Below, piece by piece: positions 59,755 to 64,000 of a stretch of 64,000 nt of DNA (the stretch's first letter is position 1; every line of letters begins with the position of its first letter). The DNA lies in contig NZ_JASITE010000015.1 in assembly GCF_030767025.1 (NCBI RefSeq), positions 114,279-178,278 of the forward strand, written 5' to 3'. This stretch comes from Nocardia sp. CC227C (GTDB taxonomy: Bacteria; Actinomycetota; Actinomycetes; Mycobacteriales; Mycobacteriaceae). A program made the position numbers and the translations under genes. The notes beneath the pieces were generated by a model. It did no database searches, was not told the origin of the DNA, and saw only the letters and a program-made list of their open reading frames with translations.

Positions 59755-60258
59755 CTAGTCCTCGCGCGGCGGCTCGAATGTAGCCTTGACGGCGGCGAGG
59801 TTGGCACGCATATTGCGCTCCCATTCGGCCAGCCGGTTGGCGATGATGCGGGATTCCTTGTCCGGCATGGCGGAGATGGCGTGGCTCAGCCCGGACGGCC
59901 CCGGGCCGAGGCGTCCCCACTGGCGCACGATCACTCCGGAGCGGGCGGGATCCACCTCGAACCCCCAGGTGGCGCTCACACCGGCGGGCCCGTGCACCTG
60001 CCAGACCCAGCGTCGCTCCGGCTCCACCTCGATGATCTCGCAGTCCGTGCACCAGTTACCCATGGCGCTGTGCCGATTGGTCCCCCGGAAGCGCGCCCCG
60101 ACCGCGACCCGATCCGCGCCGTCGAGCCATTGTGCCGACTCCAGTTCCTCGGAGAATCGCGACGGCAGCGTGATGTCGGTGACCAGGGCCCACGCCTGTG
60201 CGGGGGTGCACGAAACGCGTTCGGATACTTCGATGGTCGGTTGATCGCGGTAGCGCAC
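59755..60258 (-). CDS. SRPBCC (polyketide cyclase/START-like) family protein
   Basis: 167 residues from GTG 60258. Family features: EVSERVSCTPAQAWALVTDITLPSRFSEELESAQWLDG at the N-terminus, RRWVWQVHGPAG, and a C-terminal amphipathic helix (IANRLAEWERNMRANLAAVKATFE). Such proteins bind hydrophobic ligands or act as cyclases. GAGAGGA precedes the GTG. Probably one transcript with the TetR gene that follows it. Confidence 0.88.
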   Translation of the reverse strand: MRYRDQPTIEVSERVSCTPAQAWALVTDITLPSRFSEELESAQWLDGADRVAVGARFRGTNRHSAMGNWCTDCEIIEVEPERRWVWQVHGPAGVSATWGFEVDPARSGVIVRQWGRLGPGPSGLSHAISAMPDKESRIIANRLAEWERNMRANLAAVKATFEPPRED

Positions 60259-60286
60259 GCGGTCCTCTCGGGTTCCCGTCGACAGT

Positions 60287-60301
60287 TTATATGATCTATA
60301 A
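60287..60301. promoter_or_regulatory. AT-rich dyad TTATA-TGATC-TATAA
   Basis: Perfect 5-base arms in the 51-base divergent region, the only AT-rich stretch nearby. It overlaps a likely -10 element for the LLM gene, which begins at 60310 without a clear ribosome site. Confidence 0.55.
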
Positions 60302-60309
60302 CATAGTGC

Positions 60310-61371
60310 ATGGTAGCGACGCAGCCCCCTCGGAAACCGCTACGCGTCGGCGTAGTCGTCGAACCCCGCCTGCCCGGAGCCGCGGAGTTCGCGGTGGAGG
60401 CCGAGCGACTCGGCGTCGATTCGCTGTGGGTGCCGGAGGTGTGGGGCTACGACGCCCTCACCGGCCTGGCCTATCTCGCCGCCCGGACGACCTCGATCGG
60501 CTTGGGCACCTTCGTCGTTCAACTCGGCTCCCGCTCCCCGGCGCTGCTCGCCACCTCGGCCCTGAGCCTGCAGGAACTCTCCGGCGGGCGCTTCCGCCTC
60601 GGCATCGGTGTATCCGGCCCCGCGGTGATGGAGGGCTGGCACGGCGTTCGCTTCCGCAAACCCGTCAGCACCACCCGCGAAACCATCGATATCGTGCGCA
60701 TGATCAGCCGCGGCGAACCATTGCGGTACGACGGCGAGGTCTACACCCTGCCCCTGCCCGACAGCGCGGGCCGTGCCCTGCGGCCACTGGTCGCGCCCCG
60801 GGAGGTGCCCGTCTACGTCGCGTCCATGGGCCCCGCCAATCTCCGGCTGACCGGCGCGGCCGCGGACGGCTGGCTCGGCAACGCCTTCATTCCCGAAGCC
60901 GCCGAGGTCTTCTTCGACCCACTGCGCGAGGGCGCGGAATCGGCGGGCCGCACCCTGGCCGACCTCGACCTGGTCGCGCCGGTCGCCGTCGAGTTCGCCG
61001 ACGACGAAGCCGATGCGGCGCAACGTATTCGACGCCACGCGGAAGGCTACGCCTTCACCATCGGGGCCATGGGCGCGGCGGGCCGCAACTTCTACAACGA
61101 GGCGTTCACCCGACTCGGCTTCGGCCCGGCGGTGCGCCGCGTCGCCGAACTCTGGCAATCCGGCGATCGTGACGCGGCCCGCCGCGCTGTCCCGCTCGAA
61201 CTGGGCAGCCACACCAACCTCGTCGGCACCCCCGAAGCGCTGGCCGAGCGCGTCGAACGCTATCGGGCGGCAGGCGTTTCCACGATCCTGGCGAAGCTGG
61301 ACACCCCATTCGAGGAGCAGTTGACGACGCTGCGGCGACTCGTGGACCTGGTAGACGACCGGACCGCCTGA
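60310..61371 (+). CDS. LLM-class F420-dependent oxidoreductase
   Basis: 353-residue luciferase-like TIM barrel. Characteristic segments: FAVEAERLGVDSLWVPEVWGYDALTGLAYLAARTTSIGLGTFV near the start, LSLQELSGGRFRLGIGVSGPAVMEGWHG, and PVYVASMGPANLRLTGAAADGWL. Mycobacterial and nocardial relatives use F420, though FMN cannot be excluded. It is divergent from the SRPBCC/TetR pair and is the likely regulatory target. Substrate unknown. Confidence 0.9.
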   Translation: MVATQPPRKPLRVGVVVEPRLPGAAEFAVEAERLGVDSLWVPEVWGYDALTGLAYLAARTTSIGLGTFVVQLGSRSPALLATSALSLQELSGGRFRLGIGVSGPAVMEGWHGVRFRKPVSTTRETIDIVRMISRGEPLRYDGEVYTLPLPDSAGRALRPLVAPREVPVYVASMGPANLRLTGAAADGWLGNAFIPEAAEVFFDPLREGAESAGRTLADLDLVAPVAVEFADDEADAAQRIRRHAEGYAFTIGAMGAAGRNFYNEAFTRLGFGPAVRRVAELWQSGDRDAARRAVPLELGSHTNLVGTPEALAERVERYRAAGVSTILAKLDTPFEEQLTTLRRLVDLVDDRTA

Positions 61372-61535
61372 CGGGTGGTTTCGCGCGCCGCGCGCGATGG
61401 TGCCGCCGATGCGACGCGTGGCGAGACGTACATCACAGCGCTGACGGGTTACGAAACGACCGCCTCGAGGGCTTCGATAGTTGCTGAAGATTGTCTGAAG
61501 CATTGAGAAGTACTCGGATGGAAAGTGGGATCGAT

Positions 61536-61751
61536 ATGCGCACACTGCTCGCCACCACCACGATCGCCGGCGCCCTGGCCGGGGGCGCCCTGTTGACCGG
61601 CGTCGGCTCCGCGAGCGCCACGCCGCCTCCGCCCTCGCCGCAGTGCACTGCCGTTTCCTATCCGCTGGTCCTGCTGATCGAGGCGACCGGCGGCGCGCAG
61701 AGCCCGCTGCTGCCCGCCGCCCAGGCCATCGCCGACGCGGTGTGCCGCTGA
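61536..61751 (+). CDS. Small secreted protein
   Basis: 71 residues. ATG 61536 follows GTGGGA; an upstream ATG at 61518 would add six residues. A typical signal peptide (RTLLATTTIAGALAGGALLTGVGSASA, cleavage after ASA) leaves about 42 residues (proline-rich start and two cysteines). No family recognised. Small secreted proteins with paired cysteines are frequent in mycolic-acid bacteria. Confidence 0.7.
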   Translation: MRTLLATTTIAGALAGGALLTGVGSASATPPPPSPQCTAVSYPLVLLIEATGGAQSPLLPAAQAIADAVCR

Positions 61752-61990
61752 CGCGGCCGCCTGCGTGGATGCTGTGAAGTTGCGATCTTGCAGTGGCGGC
61801 GGTGCATCCGTGCGGGTCCCATAGGGATCGCATCGCCGCCCGCACCGTCGGCATGGTCTCGATGACACCCCGACCCGCGATGCGACGGTGCGGCGGGTCG
61901 GAGCGGGCGGTCCACCCCGGAAGACGGTCACTTATGGGGGCGAGATTCTCGACGATGGCTGGTCGGCGACCGGGCGGCTTGACTGGGGGC

Positions 61991-62842
61991 ATGACTTCGA
62001 ACAACGAAAAAGCAGCAACTCAGAGCATTCTCGTCACCGCCGGAACCGGGAAGGTGGGGCGGCGGGTGGCCGAGCGGTTGAGTGCCGCCGGGTACTCGGT
62101 GCGGATCGGGTCCCGGTCGGCGGAGGTGCCCTTCGACTGGTCGGACCGCGCTGGCTGGGATGCGGTGCTGGCCGGCGTGTCGGCCGCATTCCTGATGTAC
62201 ACCCCGGATATCGGGGATCCGCGAGCCGGAGAGACGCTTCGGGCATTCAGCGAACTGGCGGTCGCCAAGGGTGTGCGGCGGCTGGTGCTGTTGTCGGCCC
62301 GGGGTGAGGACCAGGCCGCCGCGGCCGAGCGTGCGGTGCGGGAGAGCGGTGTGGAATGGACTGTGCTGCAAGCGGCTTGGTTCAACCAGAACTTCGACGA
62401 GGGTGTGTTCACCGAGATGATCCTCGGGGGTGCGCTCGCCTTCCCGGCCGGTCAGGTCCTGGAGCCGTTCATCGATTCCGGTGATCTCGCCGATGTGGCG
62501 GTCGCCGCGCTCACCGAGGACGGGCATGCTGGCCGGGATTACGACCTGACCGGTCCGCGACTGCTCACCTTCGGTGACGCCGCGGCCGCCATCGCCGCGG
62601 CGACAGGTCGCGAGATCCAGTACATACCGGTCAGCGGTGCGGAGTTCGGTGCGGTGCTGGCCTCCGAGTTCGGCATGCCGGACGAGGAGGTGGCGGTAAT
62701 GCTGAACATCTTCGCGACCCTGCTGGACGGCCGCAACGCCACGGTGACCGACACCGTGCGGCAACTGCTGGGGCGCGAGCCGAAGGACTTCGACGACTAC
62801 GTGCGTGATGCGATCGCGGCAGGCGCGTGGAAACAGGGCTGA
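61991..62842 (+). CDS. NmrA-like NAD(P)-binding protein
   Basis: 283 residues. Rossmann motif ILVTAGTGKVGRRVAERLSAAG near the N-terminus; FLMYTPDIGDPRAGETLRAFSELAVAKGVRRLVLLSA and VLQAAWFNQNFDEGVFTEMI are typical of NmrA/HSCARG-type atypical SDRs, which use or sense NADP(H) ratio. No classical YxxxK site. The ATG at 61991 is preceded by a GGGGG tract; the upstream frame has no homology. Confidence 0.9.
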   Translation: MTSNNEKAATQSILVTAGTGKVGRRVAERLSAAGYSVRIGSRSAEVPFDWSDRAGWDAVLAGVSAAFLMYTPDIGDPRAGETLRAFSELAVAKGVRRLVLLSARGEDQAAAAERAVRESGVEWTVLQAAWFNQNFDEGVFTEMILGGALAFPAGQVLEPFIDSGDLADVAVAALTEDGHAGRDYDLTGPRLLTFGDAAAAIAAATGREIQYIPVSGAEFGAVLASEFGMPDEEVAVMLNIFATLLDGRNATVTDTVRQLLGREPKDFDDYVRDAIAAGAWKQG

Positions 62843-62864
62843 ACGGTCGCCCACCGAGCCCGGC

Positions 62865-63983
62865 TCATACCGGCGCGACCGCGAGTCGGTGTCCGGCGAG
62901 ACGGGTTCGGCGTGCGTACAGGTGATCGGCCAGAGCGGAGATCGCCTGTGCGGCAGCGGAGTCCGGGTGGGTGAGCACCATGGGGATGCCTTCGTCGCCC
63001 GCGGTGCACACATCGGGGTCGAGGGGTATGCGGGCGAGGACGGGGCAGTCGGTGCCCAGGATGTCGGTGAGTCCGGCACTGACCTGTTCGGCGCCACCGG
63101 CACCGAACAGCAGGTGCCGAGCACCGTCGGAACCTTCGTACCAGGACATGTTCTCGACGACCCCCGCGACCCGCTGTCCGGTCTGCACTGCCACCGCTCC
63201 GGCGCGTTCGGCGATGCGGGCGGCGGTGTGCTGGGGTGTGGTGACGATGAGCATCTCCGCCGTCGGTAGGAGTTGGGCGAGCGAGATGGCGATATCGCCG
63301 GTGCCGGGTGGCAGATCGATGAGCAGGATGTCCAGATCGGACCAGTAGACGTCGGCGAGGAACTGGTGCAGCACGCGATGCAGCATGGGGCCGCGCCAGA
63401 CGACGGGCTCGTTGCCGGTGACGAACATGGCGATGGAGATGAGCCGGACGCCATGGGCGGTCGGAGGCATGAGCATGCGGTCGATCTGGGTGGGTGTGGC
63501 GCCGGTGCCCATCATCGACGGGATGGAGTGACCGTGGATGTCGGCGTCGAGGATGCCGACCCGCAGCCCGCGCCGGGCCAGGGTGGTGGCGAGATTGACG
63601 GTGACACTGGACTTTCCGACGCCGCCCTTGCCGGAGGCGAGCGCGTAGACGCGGGTGCGGTTGCCGGGCTGGGCGAAAGGGATGACGGGATCGTCGCCGC
63701 CCCGCAGGCGCTGTCGCAGAGTCGCGCGCTGCGTATCGGTCATGACTCCGAAATCGACAGTGACGGAATCGGTTCCAGGGACGGAGCGCACCGCGGTCTC
63801 GATATCGTTGGTGAGTCTGGAGCGCATCGGGCACCCGGCCACCGTCAGCAGCACCCGCACCGTGACCCGGTTGCCGGAGTCGATGTCGACTCCCTCGACC
63901 ATGTCGAGGTCGGTGATGGGGCGGTTGATCTCCGGATCGTGCACCCCGGCGAGAGCACGCATGACCGCGGCCGCCTCGACCAT
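62865..63983 (-). CDS. mrp: Mrp/ApbC-type iron-sulfur cluster carrier ATPase
   Basis: 372 residues. An N-terminal MIP18/DUF59 domain (LAGVHDPEINRPITDLDMVEGV, LTVAGCPMRSRLTNDI) precedes a P-loop NTPase with SGKGGVGKSSVTVNLA (deviant Walker A), DADIHGHSIPSMMG, and LIDLPPGTGDIAISLAQ. It carries and transfers [4Fe-4S] clusters to apoproteins. The metal-binding CxxC seen in many homologs is not obvious here. ATG 63983 fits, but the frame stays open toward the window edge, so the start could lie further upstream. Confidence 0.93.
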   Translation of the reverse strand: MVEAAAVMRALAGVHDPEINRPITDLDMVEGVDIDSGNRVTVRVLLTVAGCPMRSRLTNDIETAVRSVPGTDSVTVDFGVMTDTQRATLRQRLRGGDDPVIPFAQPGNRTRVYALASGKGGVGKSSVTVNLATTLARRGLRVGILDADIHGHSIPSMMGTGATPTQIDRMLMPPTAHGVRLISIAMFVTGNEPVVWRGPMLHRVLHQFLADVYWSDLDILLIDLPPGTGDIAISLAQLLPTAEMLIVTTPQHTAARIAERAGAVAVQTGQRVAGVVENMSWYEGSDGARHLLFGAGGAEQVSAGLTDILGTDCPVLARIPLDPDVCTAGDEGIPMVLTHPDSAAAQAISALADHLYARRTRLAGHRLAVAPV

Positions 63984-64000
63984 CGGTGCGGCGGGAACGC

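Overview
The window is high-GC DNA from a mycolic-acid actinomycete, most likely a Nocardia or close relative. GTG starts are frequent, reading frames are tightly coupled, and many genes have clear mycobacterial counterparts: a DevR/DosR response regulator, a ChoD-type GMC oxidase, a PolD/LigC pair, a penicillin-binding lipoprotein, a DUF2599 lipoprotein and an F420-type luciferase-like oxidoreductase. The genus is an inference from these families. I saw no rRNA, tRNA, CRISPR array, transposase or prophage module.

Layout. 1-2571: end of methylmalonyl-CoA mutase with its GTPase chaperone MeaB. 2591-7811: a dormancy (DosR)-like island with two PPOX flavoproteins, a small kinase-dimerisation-like protein lacking its histidine, a SulP transporter, a tandem universal stress protein, and devR with a DosR-box-like site upstream. 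8107-14202: amidohydrolase and nucleoside hydrolase pair, drug exporter, CoA transferase, type II thioesterase. 14300-17054: YdcF protein, then a DUF397/XRE-DUF5753 pair divergent from two small coupled genes. 17441-24607: zinc-ribbon SDR, DUF3224 protein, ABM monooxygenase, an unknown helical-repeat pair facing a TetR gene across three near-identical operator-like dyads, then acyl-CoA dehydrogenase with a second TetR. 24756-31361: methyltransferase with a locally shifted frame, PBP lipoprotein, a stand-alone ADP-ribosyltransferase-like protein, PolD/LigC, cold-shock protein. 31746-36773: MgtC with a leader reading frame, a frameshifted SRPBCC gene, Excalibur lipoprotein, SnoaL-like protein, TetR, and an antiporter ending in a UBP zinc finger.

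36910-42243 is a four-gene, end-overlapping minus-strand operon: cysteine desulfurase-like enzyme, unknown protein ending in a metal-binding HMA domain, Y4yA-type PLP decarboxylase, and cysteine synthase fused to rhodanese. It looks like an uncharacterised amino-acid/sulfur pathway. 42374-46247: DUF2599 lipoprotein, FkbH-like HAD protein, ChoD and a divergent MerR regulator. 46480-49818: a single 840-residue protein joining a condensation/PapA-like acyltransferase to a complete cytochrome P450, followed by an HTH/MmyB-like regulator; this and the sulfur operon are the best candidates for undescribed biology. 49860-56041: IclR regulator, glycerol facilitator and a dihydroxyacetone kinase set DhaK, DhaL and DhaM-HPr-EI. 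56148-64000: LCP ligase, small membrane protein, lipocalin-like protein, internally deleted nitroreductase, TetR/SRPBCC divergent from an LLM oxidoreductase, secreted peptide, NmrA-like protein and the Mrp iron-sulfur carrier.

Start codons were chosen from visible ribosome-binding sites and domain boundaries, and are often shorter than the longest open frame. Family assignments rest on recognisable motifs, not on database searches.
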